Shown here one piece after another: positions 35,164 through 44,758 of a stretch of 64,000 bases of DNA (position 1 is the stretch's first letter; the number at the start of each line of letters is the position of its first letter). A program made the translations under genes and the position numbers. This DNA comes from Lagenorhynchus albirostris (lineage: Eukaryota > Chordata > Mammalia > Artiodactyla > Delphinidae). Below the pieces are notes generated by a model. That model did not search any database, was not told the origin of the DNA, and saw only the letters and a program-made list of their open reading frames with translations. The DNA lies in the NCBI RefSeq assembly GCF_949774975.1, contig NC_083104.1, forward strand, positions 101,553,556 through 101,617,555, given 5' to 3'.

Positions 35164-35485
35164 GGGGCTTCCCTGGTGGCAGTGTGGTTAAGAATCCGCC
35201 TGCCAATGCAGGGGACACATGTTCAATCCCTGGTCCGGGAAGATCCCACATTCTGTGGAGCAACTAAGTCTGTGCGCCACAACTGCTGAGCCTGTGCTCT
35301 AGAGCCCATGAGCCACAACTACTGAAGCCCACACGCCTAGAGCCTGTGCTCCGCAACAAGAGAAGCCACCGCAATGAGAAGCCCGCGCACCACAACAAAG
35401 AGTAGCCCCTGCTCACCGCGACTAGAGAAAGCCCGCGCGCAGCAACGCAGCCAAAAATAAATAAATACAATAAATAAATTTTTTA
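35164..35485 (+). mobile_element. CHR-type SINE, full extended form
   Basis: Starts ggggcttccctggtggcagt, runs through caacaagagaagccaccgca and gcccctgctcaccgcgacta to a cagccaaaaataaataaata tail. A target duplication is suggested by aagaatgtg (left) and aagattgtg (right). Confidence 0.93.
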
Positions 35486-35599
35486 AAAAAGATTGTGACT
35501 ATCTGATTTGTCAATTTTTTGACATATCCTTGTCATACTCTTTCCTTATTAATTTTTTTAAATATTCCTAGGATCTATGATATTTCCTCTTCGATTCCA

Positions 35600-35735
35600 G
35601 ATAGCCCTACAAGGCCACTATGACTTTGGATAGGATCTTCACTTTGTAGCTGAGTTTACGATGAAAGATTTGCTCAAGGTCACACTGGTGCTAAGTGCCA
35701 GAGGGTGGACTCCAAACTCATTACTTCTACTAATA
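35600..35735 (-). mobile_element. MIR SINE, antisense
   Basis: Degraded antisense MIR: tttgtagctgagtttacgatg, tgctcaaggtcacactggtg, gagggtggactccaaactc. Confidence 0.6.
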
Positions 35736-35849
35736 AGTCCATAATATGCATAGTCACATCACAAAACAATTTTAAGCATGTTGATTTATTTACCTGCATA
35801 TATTCATAATCATAACCCAATTACTTGAATGGTAGGCAGTAGGATGGAA

Positions 35850-36025
35850 CACATATTGAATTATAGGTTTGAATAAACGGTACCACAATTACCTGCTGCA
35901 TGACCTCGGGAACATTAATTTATCTGAGCCTCATTTTCTTTACCTGAAACAGGATATTACTTCCTTCCTCGTAGGGTTGTTCTTAAGAGTTAACACATGT
36001 AAAATGCTTTTAACAGTACCTGGAT
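35850..36025 (+). mobile_element. MIR SINE
   Basis: Reads cctgctgcatgacctcggg, tatctgagcctcattttctt, tcgtagggttgttcttaaga, acagtacctgg in MIR order. Confidence 0.8.
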
Positions 36026-36233
36026 TTTGCTTAAAGGTATGATCATTTTCGTTAACTATACTAATCACTGTGAGATTATTTAATGATTCACGCTTTCTAT
36101 TTTTTTGTATATGGGAGCAGTAATATTGTCTGACTATCGAAATGACAATATTAAGTTTTCCTAGTGGACTGCTCAGTTTCAAAAATGAAGCATGAATAGG
36201 TGAACGTCAAAGTTAACTGAAATTACTTTAAAA
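36026..36233. other. Unassigned short stretch
   Basis: Nothing recognised. Confidence 0.4.
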
Positions 36234-36244
36234 ATTAATTTACT

Positions 36245-36453
36245 GGGGCTTCCCTGGTGGCGCAGTGGTTGAGAGTCCGCCTGCCGATGCAGGGGACACG
36301 GGTTCATGCCCTGGTCGGGGAAGATCCCACATGCCGCGGAGCGGCTGGGCCCGTGAGCCATGGCCGCTGAGCCTGCGCGTCCGGAGCCTGTGCTCCGCAA
36401 CAGAAGAGGCCACAACAGTGAGAGGCCCGTGTACCGCAAAAAAAAAAAAAAAA
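36245..36453 (+). mobile_element. CHR-type SINE, long form, young-looking
   Basis: Starts ggggcttccctggtggcgca, with A-box-like tggcgcagtggtt and B-box-like gggttcatgccc, and ends gtgtaccgc plus an A16 tract. Perfect 11-bp target duplication attaatttact at 36234-36244 and 36455-36465. Confidence 0.96.
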
Positions 36454-36539
36454 GATTAATTTACTTTTGGAGATCATCTTTCCAGTAACATGAATCTTCT
36501 GGGAGGCAGGCTACATCTGTCTAAATCCTGTTTTTGTAA

Positions 36540-36735
36540 AATAGTGTATATGCAGAGAAAAATGTGGATAAATCAGACAGTTAACAGTGGTCATCTCTGA
36601 GGGTTGGGATAATGGTGGAGGCCATTCATCTACTTATTTATATTTTTAGTGCTTTTAAAACAATGAGACGATACTACTTTTATAATCTGAAAAAAGAATA
36701 TTATCGAAAAATAATTATATGAAAAATAAGGCTTT
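36540..36735 (+). mobile_element. Old L1-type 3' UTR fragment, sense
   Basis: Reads gttaacagtggtcatctctg, agggttgggataatgg, agacgatactacttttataat, the common L1M 3' UTR text before the A tail. Confidence 0.55.
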
Positions 36736-38099
36736 TTATCAAAAAAGTTTGACATGACTTGCTCCATGCGGGCTCCTCACTTGCAATCATTTCTTCCTAA
36801 ATGCTCTGAAATCTTCCTTGCATTGACATCAGCTGAGAGGTCTCTAGATCTGGACTTTCTGTAAGCACCAATGAACCACTTGTGTCCTAGAATTTGCATC
36901 TGGTTTCCATATAGCTGGGGTGTTCCTTAGTTCTCTCCAGGCCTGGTAGTCAAAACATTTTAGGATGAGAGAAAACGTGCTCACTTTAAAGGAAGATTTC
37001 GCTGCCAGTCTTTCCAGCCGTGAATACAACCTGCGGAGGACATCATTGCTGTCAAAACTGTTTTAATTAAACGTATTTATAAAGAGAGATTCAAAAGGGA
37101 CTTGGGCTGTTATCTCACACCCCAATATGGCATTCGAGCTTTGCTTTTTAATTATTCCTAGAGTTATTTCTAAAAGCAATGCTGCACTCAGTTTTAACCT
37201 TTTTGTCCCTCGCTGGCCCTTCCGGGTCTGTCCAAGGCACCCTTCCTCAATTCCTTCTCTCCACGTTTTCCCTTTTTCCGTTCTTTCTGGAGCTCCTGCT
37301 TCTTCCCGGAGCTGGGAGGGGGTGGGGAGAGGCCGGCTTTGGCCCCAACAGCTGCAGGAGCGGCTTGGCTTCCTGCATCCCCAGGCCGCCTGCTTCTTCC
37401 GAGGGCTTTCCGAGTTTGGTGTCCAGCAGCTGCCAGGAGGGCCCCAGAGTCTCAAATGCTTTCGGATCTCACCTTATTACGGTCTTAAAAATGTCATCAT
37501 TTTCCAAGTTGCCAAGCTGTCTACCCAGGACGATGTCTAGGGAATGTTAGTTCTGTCTAGACGCTCCCTCTGTGACTGATGGTTCCTTGCGAATGTAAAT
37601 AAAAGCAATGCTGGCACCTACGCCTCTCAAGGTGTTGTGCTAACACCAGCACCGCTGCCCCCTGCGCGAGTGTTTGGCTTTTGGTTGTTGGGGAACTGAA
37701 CCGGGAGCAGACTGTGCTCTGGTGGCAGAGCACGGACACCCCGCCCCCGCCCTCAGGGGAGCTTGTTGCCTCCATTGGGAGTTTATGATCACTTACTGTC
37801 TGTATTCAGGTTTACGACATACACACAACATTTCATTCTCCACCTTTGTGCTGGCTTGAGTGTGACACTTTAAAGGAAATGACTTCTGGGATGACTGCCC
37901 TTTGGAAAGAGTTGAGAAAAGTTCAAAAAAGGATGTCATGTCAAAAAAGGCCATGTTCTGACCAAAGAGGAAAGTTGATGAGATTATCCCATGACTCAGA
38001 TTCCAGGGAATTAGCTGAGGGTTTCTGATGGGTTCTGCCTTGTAGATGTGGATGGTGACAAATCCTGTTCTCAAGTCTTCCAGGCCAAGATCAGAGGAA

Positions 38100-38102
<3 letters not shown>
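36736..38102. other. Non-repetitive stretch, no gene recognised
   Basis: Overlapping frames on both strands at 37063-37550 (up to 137 codons) have no recognisable domain. No CpG cluster or splice-bounded exon was identified. Confidence 0.45.

Positions 38103-38144
<42 letters not shown>
38103..38144. repeat. (GT)n microsatellite
   Basis: About 20 uninterrupted GT units followed by gcgcgg. Confidence 0.97.
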
Positions 38145-38145
<1 letters not shown>

Positions 38146-38332
38146 GCATTTGACCCCATTCAAAGTTGCTTTCTGAGAGGTGTGGCCGCATGTAAAGGGA
38201 CTTTTGTGATGTGGCTCAGCCTTTAATGCTTATAACCAAGCTGTCAATTGGTCACCTCTCTGGAGCATGTGGTTCTCCTCTCAACCAGCAGCCCGAGTCC
38301 TTACCCTCAGGCAGGGGCATGGAACCCGGTCT

Positions 38333-38505
38333 TAAGAACACAGTGTCTGGAGCCAGACAGCCTGGAGATGGACGTTCAGTTCTGTCATACACCAGCAATG
38401 ACATTTAACCCATTCGTTCCTCGGTCTTTCCACCTGTAAAATGGGTATAATAATAGTACCTCCCACAGGGTGGTTGTGAAATTGAGTGAAACAAAGACCT
38501 GGCTC
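38333..38505 (+). mobile_element. MIR SINE
   Basis: Good copy: gtctggagccagacagcctg, cattcgttcctcggtctttc, cacctgtaaaatgggtataa, gggtggttgtgaaattgagt. Confidence 0.88.
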
Positions 38506-38692
38506 TGTCCCGTGGGTGGTACTGTCACCGACCCTCCTGAGTGGGTCCCCAACAAGGTCCTCCTGCCCGTGGTCACTTGAGCCAATAGAACGAGAGGGAG
38601 TTTGGTTCAGAACAAAGGAAAATGTTATCCTCTGATCAGAGAATCAACAGGGGCCAGCCCGCTCTGCACACACGCTCTCCTGCCAGGTGCTG

Positions 38693-38700
38693 CTTTATAG
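38693..38700 (-). promoter_or_regulatory. LTR TATA box
   Basis: ctataaag on the minus strand, 18-49 bp downstream of the two GC boxes, in the position expected for a retroviral U3 promoter. The aligned position of the other LTR (about 41380-41394) reads tgccttgcgg, without TATA. Confidence 0.65.
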
Positions 38701-38717
38701 GGATCTGGTGAGGGGAA

Positions 38718-38742
38718 GGGGCGGGGCTCTCAGGGGCGGGGC
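38718..38742. promoter_or_regulatory. Tandem Sp1-type GC boxes in LTR
   Basis: ggggcggggc occurs at 38718-38727 and 38733-38742 as part of a 15-bp tandem duplication (unit ggggcggggctctca); a third, degraded unit follows. The other LTR has a single GC box. Confidence 0.75.
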
Positions 38743-38796
38743 TCTCAGGGGTGGGCACAGGCGCAGGCGCAGCATCTCTGCCCACGACCCCCCCCC

Positions 38797-38807
38797 GCCG
38801 CCATCTT
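38797..38807 (-). promoter_or_regulatory. YY1-like site in LTR
   Basis: Minus strand reads aagatggcggc, the core bound by YY1 in many promoters and retroelements. Occupancy is inference. Confidence 0.5.
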
Positions 38808-39194
38808 GAATCGCGTTGTCTCAGGCGGCCCTTCTGCCCACTGCCGGGCGCCGGGGTGTCCAAGCCGCCGTTTTCCACCAGGAACCCTGGTGTGAGGCGC
38901 CGGGTGCGCGGCCTCTGCACGCGGCCCCCTGCGAGCCAGTGAAGCTACATGAGCAGAGAGGGAAGCAAGGTTAGACTTAATTTTATTACCAGTTTCTATC
39001 TTCATTTCCCGGGAATTGTTGGCGAGCGTTGCTGGCACAGGCCCCTCCGCCGCCGCCTGTCCTGCGGCGCCTCCGGCAGAGCGCAGGCGCTGTGACCCAG
39101 GGCAGGAGCAGAGCTTCTCCTCAGCCGCCATTGGGTGTGCGTGGCTGTCCCCAGGCCTCGACCCCGGCTGACTGTGCACATCCCTGAGGGGCCC

Positions 39195-39263
39195 TCTTTC
39201 CTCTAACGCCCCGGGGATGAAGGACACCAGACAGTTTAAGAGCCATGGCCCACGTATTAGCAA
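39195..39263 (-). pseudogene. ERV env transmembrane tail remnant
   Basis: The minus frame opening at 39263 begins with a hydrophobic stretch containing GPWLLNCLVSF, the kind of segment found at the membrane-spanning/cytoplasmic end of gammaretroviral env. It lies some 160 bp before the 3' LTR, as expected. The surface subunit, fusion peptide and ectodomain are absent, so no envelope function is possible. Confidence 0.65.
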
Positions 39264-39403
39264 GAGAACCGGGGTCCTGAAAGTGCGGGCCCCTGGGTCT
39301 CGGGCCCTGGCGCGAGGCTTCTGCTCGCACCGGGGTCAGTTTTCGGGCAGAGAAGCGTCCGGTGGGGGAGGGGCCGTCCCCGAGCGGTCGGAGGCCGCGG
39401 CCC

Positions 39404-39419
39404 GGGGGGGGGGGGGGGG
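39404..39419 (+). repeat. G16 homopolymer
   Basis: Sixteen consecutive G inside a GC-rich part of the ERV interior. Such runs can form G-quadruplexes and are error-prone in sequencing. Confidence 0.95.
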
Positions 39420-39599
39420 CGGTCTGTGGCGGTCGGAGCTCTGGGTCCCTTCCGTCCAGTGTGGCTGCCGGGCAGGACCGTGAGGGTCGCGGGGCGGGCG
39501 CTGGGCTTGCAGCCAGCAGTAGGTGCCCCCCGCTCCTGGCGGGAAGGGGTGGGGGCCCGGTGCTGGGTGCGGGCAGCACCTGGTCGCCGTACCCGGGAG

Positions 39600-41300
39600 G
39601 GCGGTCTTAGTCCCCGCCAGCTGGCGGCCGCACTTGAGTTGTTCCATTTCCAGGGGGCTGAGGTGGCCCTTCTCGGGGGCTTGGAGGCGTGGGTCTACCA
39701 GCCGTGAATTCACACGTGCTTAACCTTGACTCGTCCCCTGGGGCCACCGCACGAGGCTCCGGGCGATGGGAAGCAGCTCGGTCCACTTCTCTTGAGTGTC
39801 CTGACAGCGCGCGGCTCAGGCTCGTTCGGAGGTCTGATGGGTTCTCTCTACTTTTCCCGACGACAGGGGGTCTCCAGGCTAAGAGCAAGGTCCCTCTTAT
39901 GCCCAGGGCACTTGTTATCCCCTCTGGCATCTGAGACACAGACGCTGGACCCTTGTTACCTTGTAGGGATCCTGGGAGCCCATCCTGGGGATTCTTTCTT
40001 TCAGCAGCGCCTTAGCTGCTGTGGGTGCCGTTTGGGTTCCAGCAGGGAGTGCTTCCGGCCACCCCGAAAACGTGGCCACCAGCACCAAGAGATGCCGGGA
40101 ATTGCCTGGTGCTCTCGGCACGGCAGTGAAGTTGCCCTGCCGCTCTTCTCCAGGATATGTCCCTCTGGCCTGGACGGGGGCCTCGGGGGGCTCTGGTGAT
40201 GGTGGGGTTCGTTGTGCGGAGGGGGCAGTTCTCAACCATCCGACTCCCCGCCGGGAGTTACCATGACCTCAGGGCTTCCCTCCCGTGGTGAGCGCCTTGA
40301 TGAGCCTCCCTGGTGGCCGACAAGCTGCAGTTTGGGGAAGCTCGTGTCCATGCTCGTTCACTAGCCACCCATGACCTCCTAGCTCTCGTTTCTAGGCTTG
40401 GTCTAATTCTTCCTCCGTGTAGACTAGGAGATAATTGGATGGATCTGGCCCTCGAGGTGTGACGGGTAGTTGCCAAGTTCCTGGTTCTAGGGCTGCCCTC
40501 TGGCAGTTGCGTCCACCTCGTGGTTTCCCTTTATTACCTCTGCACCCCTCTTGGGGACCCCTGCAGTGAATCACTGCCACTTTTGGGGGCGCTGTACTGC
40601 TTCTAAGAGCTTCAGTATGCTTAAGCCATGTTTCACGTGTTCATTCTGTGCAGTAAGCATCCCTCTTTCCGTCCAGGTAGCCCCGTGTGTGTATGTAGGA
40701 TGGCATATGCCCACTGAGAGTCTGTGTAAAATTCGAGATCTTCCCTGTCCCAAGCTCTAAGGCTCAGGTGAGGGCTACCAGCTCTGCCTTTGGGGCAGAA
40801 GTCCCTGGGGGCGGGCTTCTTGCATCTGTGACTTGGGTCTGGGAGGTCACTGCGTATCCCACCAGTCTTTTTCCCTCCCTCGTAAAACTGCTCCCGCCTG
40901 TGAGCCGTTCCCCTTCGGCACTTGGGAGAGGCTCGCTTCCTACCTCGGGGTGACTGGACTAGATCTTTTCTGTGGTTTCTGTACAGTCATGCTCCAGGGT
41001 CCCCTGTGCTCCAGGGTTTCTGTGGGTAGCAGGGTGGCAGGATTTAGCGTGTGACAGGTGTTTTTAGTAGCCACTAGGTTGTCTTAAAGCGTAGCCTGGA
41101 CTTGAATCGACCTTTGGGGGATAGCCATTCAGTTCCCATAGAGCTGGGGTCCACACCGTGGTTGGCTGGCTGCATGGCAACCTTTCAGAGCTGTAGCGGC
41201 TGCTACGGAGGCAAGGGGACCACCCCTGAGCGCCTTGATCTGATTGCCCGAGTAAGGGGTCATGGTTTCTGAGCCAGTACCCCAAGGGCGATGCCCCTTC
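39600..41300 (-). pseudogene. ERV pol remnant (RT connection, RNase H, integrase)
   Basis: Reading the minus strand from 41300 down: a frame at 41064-41351 carries DQGAQGWSPCLRSS, typical of the gammaretroviral RT-RNase H connection. Near 40700-40740 comes FYTDSQWAYA, the RNase H TDS block with its Asp kept, and at 40570 VIHCRG, the RNase H His region. Frame 39915-40235 holds integrase core sequence (GNFTAVP, then RHLLVLVATFSGWPEAL); the first catalytic Asp position reads Ala. A piece around 39830-39900 (WRPPVVGKSREN) matches the later integrase core, so the part with the second Asp is deleted. Multiple frame changes; no protein can be made. Confidence 0.78.
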
Positions 41301-41309
41301 TCTCACGAA

Positions 41310-41698
41310 TGGAAAGGTCCTCCTGCCCAGAGGACACGGAGGTGTCGGCACTCGCTCTCCTGCCAGGCGCTCGGCAGGGCTGCCTTGCGGGGTCTCCTCA
41401 GGGGTAGGGGCGGGGCTCCCGCAGGGCAGGCGTGGCGTTGCCGCGCACGGCCCCTGCCGCTAGGCGGCAGCGCCGTGGCCTGGGGGCTTCTGCGCATGCC
41501 CCGGAGCTGAGGTGTGGGCGCCGCCCTTCCGCTCGAGGAACCCGGGTCTGAAGGGCCAGGTGCGCGGCCTCTGCTTGTGGCCCCTGTGAGCCAGTGAAGC
41601 TACGCTGAGCACAAAGGAGAAGGAAGGTTAGACTTCCTTTTATTACCCGGAGTCTATTTTCATTTCCGGGGAACTGTTAATGGGCTTTGCTGGCAACA
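41310..41698 (-). mobile_element. ERV LTR, upstream (5') copy, shortened
   Basis: Opens on the minus strand tgttgccagcaaagcccatt and aligns with the other LTR through ggttagact, agccagtgaagctac, gcgcggcctctgc and the GC box. It lacks the TATA core and about 80 bp of the R/U5 region, and runs straight into pol. The leader, gag and most of pol were lost at this junction. Confidence 0.8.
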
Positions 41699-42165
41699 GT
41701 GCTACAAGGGAGGTGCAGTGAAAGCAGGGCTGCTTTTTGTTGCGGCTGCTTGTTAGTGATGGGCAATTTTCAGCCCCCTGCCGAAGTCCAGTAAGAACAG
41801 TGATCTTGGAGAATAACGGTGACAGCAACTGCCAGCGTTTATGGGGCGCCTGCTTCGTGCACGGCCGCCCCGGAGGAGAGGCCCCCGGCACCTGTGTGCA
41901 CCCGTCGCTCTGCTCTAGCGCCGGGGCCAGGTCGGTGAGATGAGCTCAAGGCTGCCTCCGGAGTGGACGGTTCGTTCATCCGCTGGGATGCAGGCTTATG
42001 TCCTCAGGCTTTATGGAAGGTCAGCACGAGGAACAGCCACGTGGTAAACACTGTTATTGAATCCGGTGCATTTCATTGTCCAGCAGCCTTTATAGAAATC
42101 ATCTGTCACGAATTGCCTCAGAGCGAAGAAAAAGGTCGTCTCTCTTGGTGTTTCCTTCTGTGAGA
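41699..42165. other. Non-repetitive stretch, no gene seen
   Basis: Short overlapping frames only. Confidence 0.4.
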
Positions 42166-42296
42166 CAGGCACCTGGGCTTCACGCCTGGGGACTCTGATC
42201 CAGTAAGTTTGGGTAGGGTCAGATAACTGTGTTTTTAAAATGCTTCCTCCCGCGACCCCCGTGGATCTGCAGCACAGCCGGGGTTAGGAACCCCTA
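42166..42296 (+). mobile_element. MER20-like hAT-Charlie fragment
   Basis: Reads ggggactctgatccagtaag, tttgggtagggtcagataac, ttaggaacccctag, resembling the right half of MER20 including its terminal inverted repeat. Diverged. Confidence 0.5.
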
Positions 42297-42384
42297 GTGG
42301 GGCTCTTCACCCTTCCCCGCGTGCCCTGATGGTTTGGCATCTTGGAGCTAAGGTTTGTGGTCAGTTACAGCTCCCTGCTGTCGA

Positions 42385-42712
42385 CTCAGTGCTTGTGCCT
42401 CCACAGTTCACCCATTGAAGCCTGGCGCCCAGTGCAGTGGCGTTAGGAGATGGGCCTTTGGGAGGTGATTAGGTCATGAGGGTAGAGCCCCCGTGAATGG
42501 GATTAGTGTCCTTATAAGAGACCCCAGAAAGCTCCCTCCCTCCGTCCACCAGGTAAGGACACAGTGAGAAGGAAGTGGGCTCTCAGCAGACACTGGATCT
42601 GCAGGTGTCTTGAGCTTGGACTTCCAGCCTCCAGAACCGTAGGAAATAAATTTCTGTTGTTTGTAAGCCGCCCAGTCTGTGGTATTCTGTTTTAGCAACC
42701 GGAATGGTCGAA
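42385..42712 (+). mobile_element. MLT1A-type MaLR LTR
   Basis: Ordered LTR text: gatgggcctttgggaggtga, ttaggtcatgagggtagagc, gggattagtgtccttataag, gacttccagcctccagaacc, aaataaatttctgttgtttg, ggtattctgttttagcaacc. Confidence 0.88.
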
Positions 42713-44579
42713 GATACCTGCTTTTACTTAGGTTTTCTGATAGAATTTTTACTCCCTTTTCACGCCTCATCTCTTATTCTTTAATTTACCTTCTTTTAAT
42801 AATTTTATAGTTCATGTATCGTTTATTGTAAAAAGCCTCAAATCTGTTTTCGGCAAAAAAACAAATTAGTGGGAGAGTGAGCGTAATTGTCCGTCTGAAG
42901 TTTTCAGCAGGTTTTCTTACAAATTCTCTTCATTCTCTCTATCATGAGTTTGCCTACCTTTGCCATTTTGGGGTAATAGTTTGAAAAACTAAACAATAAC
43001 AAAATCATTTGTTTTTAAAAAGCATTAATATGTTCTAAAGGGAGAGTGGCTCACTTTCAAATGTCTTGAGGTGCCGTAACTGTGAAGAGAGACTGTTCTG
43101 GGTACAGGAGTTCAACCCAGAGGTAATGAGATTGGAGAAGCCATAATGAGTTCAGAGGAAGGTGCTGGGATAAGTACAGTCACAGGCGTTGTCAACCTAG
43201 GGTGGGGCCTTTCTCATCTCATGGTCCTCCCGCTCCATCCCACGGATGTAGCTTTAGGTGCACTCCTGGTTTACAGTAGTCAACACGCAGCAATTATTTC
43301 ATGTTTGTCAAGAATATGATACAGGACTTCGGTGAAGATGAACTTGGCCTGGGTCCCTGATAACCGCATTTCCAATCAGCTTCCCTTGCTTTGAAGCGGT
43401 CTTCATCCAGTAACAAGAGGCGATTTCAAAGGTCATTGCAAGATTGCAAAATAACGAGTCCAGACACGTGTTGTTATATGTGGGATGGTGACTGATTGGG
43501 GCTTGGATGAAATGACATTGGCTTTAGTCCAGAGCTGGGTCTGGATTCAGAGAGTAATACACATGTGACCGCTTGCAGGCATTTTTCTGGTCTTATTTTC
43601 TACATAGAAAAAAAGAGCATGTTTTTTTCATTTAGTGTGAAAAATACTCCAATACCACCAGACTATAAAATTGATTGGATTGATGGAATGGTTTTTAAAT
43701 TAAATTTTGAGTAATACTGATAAACTTCTGTATTGTTTCCTCGGCTATTATTCTGCATAAGTGATTTCCAACTAAGTTTAACTAACTTTTCATTCCAGGG
43801 GTGATCATAACCCAGCTATTTAATTTGGGCAACCCCTCCCTGTTTCCAGGAAATCACACTTTTCAAGCACCTGCTCTGTGTACACTTTTGCCCTAGAATT
43901 GTCACTGTCCTTTAGGAATTCACCGTTGAATTGGGACAATACATTATGAATACAGTACAGAGATGACAATGATTAGCAGTACAAAGCAGTGTAAATTAAC
44001 TGTGACACTGGAGGTGGAAACACAGTTTGGCAGGAATTCAGAGGCTGGAATAATCACATGGTTTGGTGAGATCCGGGAAGGCTTCCCCAAAGCGGTGTGA
44101 GCTGGTCTATGGGAAAGCAAATCTTTGGATATTCCTGGATAGAACCTCTCCCCTCCAGCCACGGTGGTCTGTGCACCTGTGGAAATGTCTTTCCCCTTTC
44201 ACCGCCACTTTTGCCAATACCATTCCTCTCTCCTAGAATGTCCAACCTCTTTCTCCACTTAGCGTAATTCTCCCCAAGTTTCTAAACCCAGGTTGTGGGG
44301 CTCTTGAATAGGTGGCTTAGGAATGTGAACTTTCTGTTAATGGGAATCGCTCCCTACTTTTGAGTAGGGTTGTAAAATGATAAGTATGAACCAAGGCTGA
44401 ATTCAACCTTGAATTGAGAAGAGAATCATTTCCAAACGTTCAACACAACAGGCTTATGCCTCCTATTTATTAAAATAATTTCTTTATTGATTAGCCCTTA
44501 TGTGAGAAGGGAGCTAAAGACAAGGCAACTTTAGCCAGTAGCGGGAAATCTAAAGGTCTCTCCAGATTCTAGATCCCGG
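42713..44579. other. Mostly non-repetitive stretch, no gene recognised
   Basis: A weak L2-like antisense pattern (gggacaatacattatgaatac, then gatccgggaaggcttcccc) lies at about 43890-44120. Otherwise nothing recognised; the longest frames are under 75 codons. Confidence 0.4.
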
Positions 44580-44758
44580 AGACAGTGTCTGGAGGTATAT
44601 TTGGTTGTCACGATTTGAAGGGGTGCTACTAGCATCTAGTGAGTGGAGGCCAGGGACACTGCTAAACGTCCTGCAATGCACAGGACACTCTCTCCACAAC
44701 AAAGAATTATTTGGACTAAGATGTTAATAGTGCTGAAGTTGAGAAACCTTGCAGTGGA
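44580..44758 (+). mobile_element. MER5A element, 5'-truncated
   Basis: Starts inside the element (gacagtgtctggaggtatat), then gtgctactagcatctagtga, cctgcaatgcacaggacact, acaacaaagaattatttgg, ending gttgagaaaccttg. The left terminal repeat is missing. Confidence 0.88.

Larger units (their letters stand above)
32105..35597 (-). mobile_element. Old L1 (3' UTR and ORF2), antisense, carrying two SINEs
   Basis: Begins with a second 3' UTR start (ctttagtgagatataattgac), runs through accattctactttctgtttc, tgctggatcatatggtagt, ttcccctatgttttcttcta and well into ORF2 (to about 35597). It abuts the previous L1, so two L1 3' ends lie in tandem in the same orientation. SINEs at 34168-34294 and 35164-35485 interrupt it. 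No long ORF survives. Confidence 0.82.
38551..39039 (-). mobile_element. ERV LTR, downstream (3') copy
   Basis: On the minus strand it opens tgtgccagcaacgctcgcc, carries a YY1-like site and two GC boxes, then a TATA box (ctataaag, 38693-38700), then an R/U5 stretch ending near caggaggacctt. Length about 489 bp. This copy retains a full set of promoter motifs, unlike its partner at 41310-41698. Confidence 0.82.
38536..41698 (-). mobile_element. Deleted class I (gammaretrovirus-like) endogenous retrovirus
   Basis: Two related LTRs (38551-39039 and 41310-41698) flank about 2.3 kb of GC-rich DNA whose minus strand reads, in order, the end of reverse transcriptase, RNase H, integrase pieces and the cytoplasmic-side tail of the env transmembrane protein. 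The leader, gag, protease, most of RT and nearly all of env are missing. Every frame is broken by stops or shifts. The LTRs differ strongly from each other, so the copy is old. No 4-6 bp target duplication could be matched at the outer edges. It cannot produce virus. Confidence 0.85.

Noticed and set aside
36245..36320. tRNA-like gene with A and B boxes
   Set aside because: It is the tRNA-derived head of a CHR SINE followed by a SINE body and A tail, not a tRNA gene; the same applies to every SINE copy.
37063..37550. Overlapping 123-137 codon frames on both strands
   Set aside because: Mutually overlapping in different frames, no recognisable domain; cannot all be real and none stands out.
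39121..39713. Pro/Arg/Gly-rich frames of 90-150 codons
   Set aside because: GC-rich ERV interior read in non-retroviral frames.
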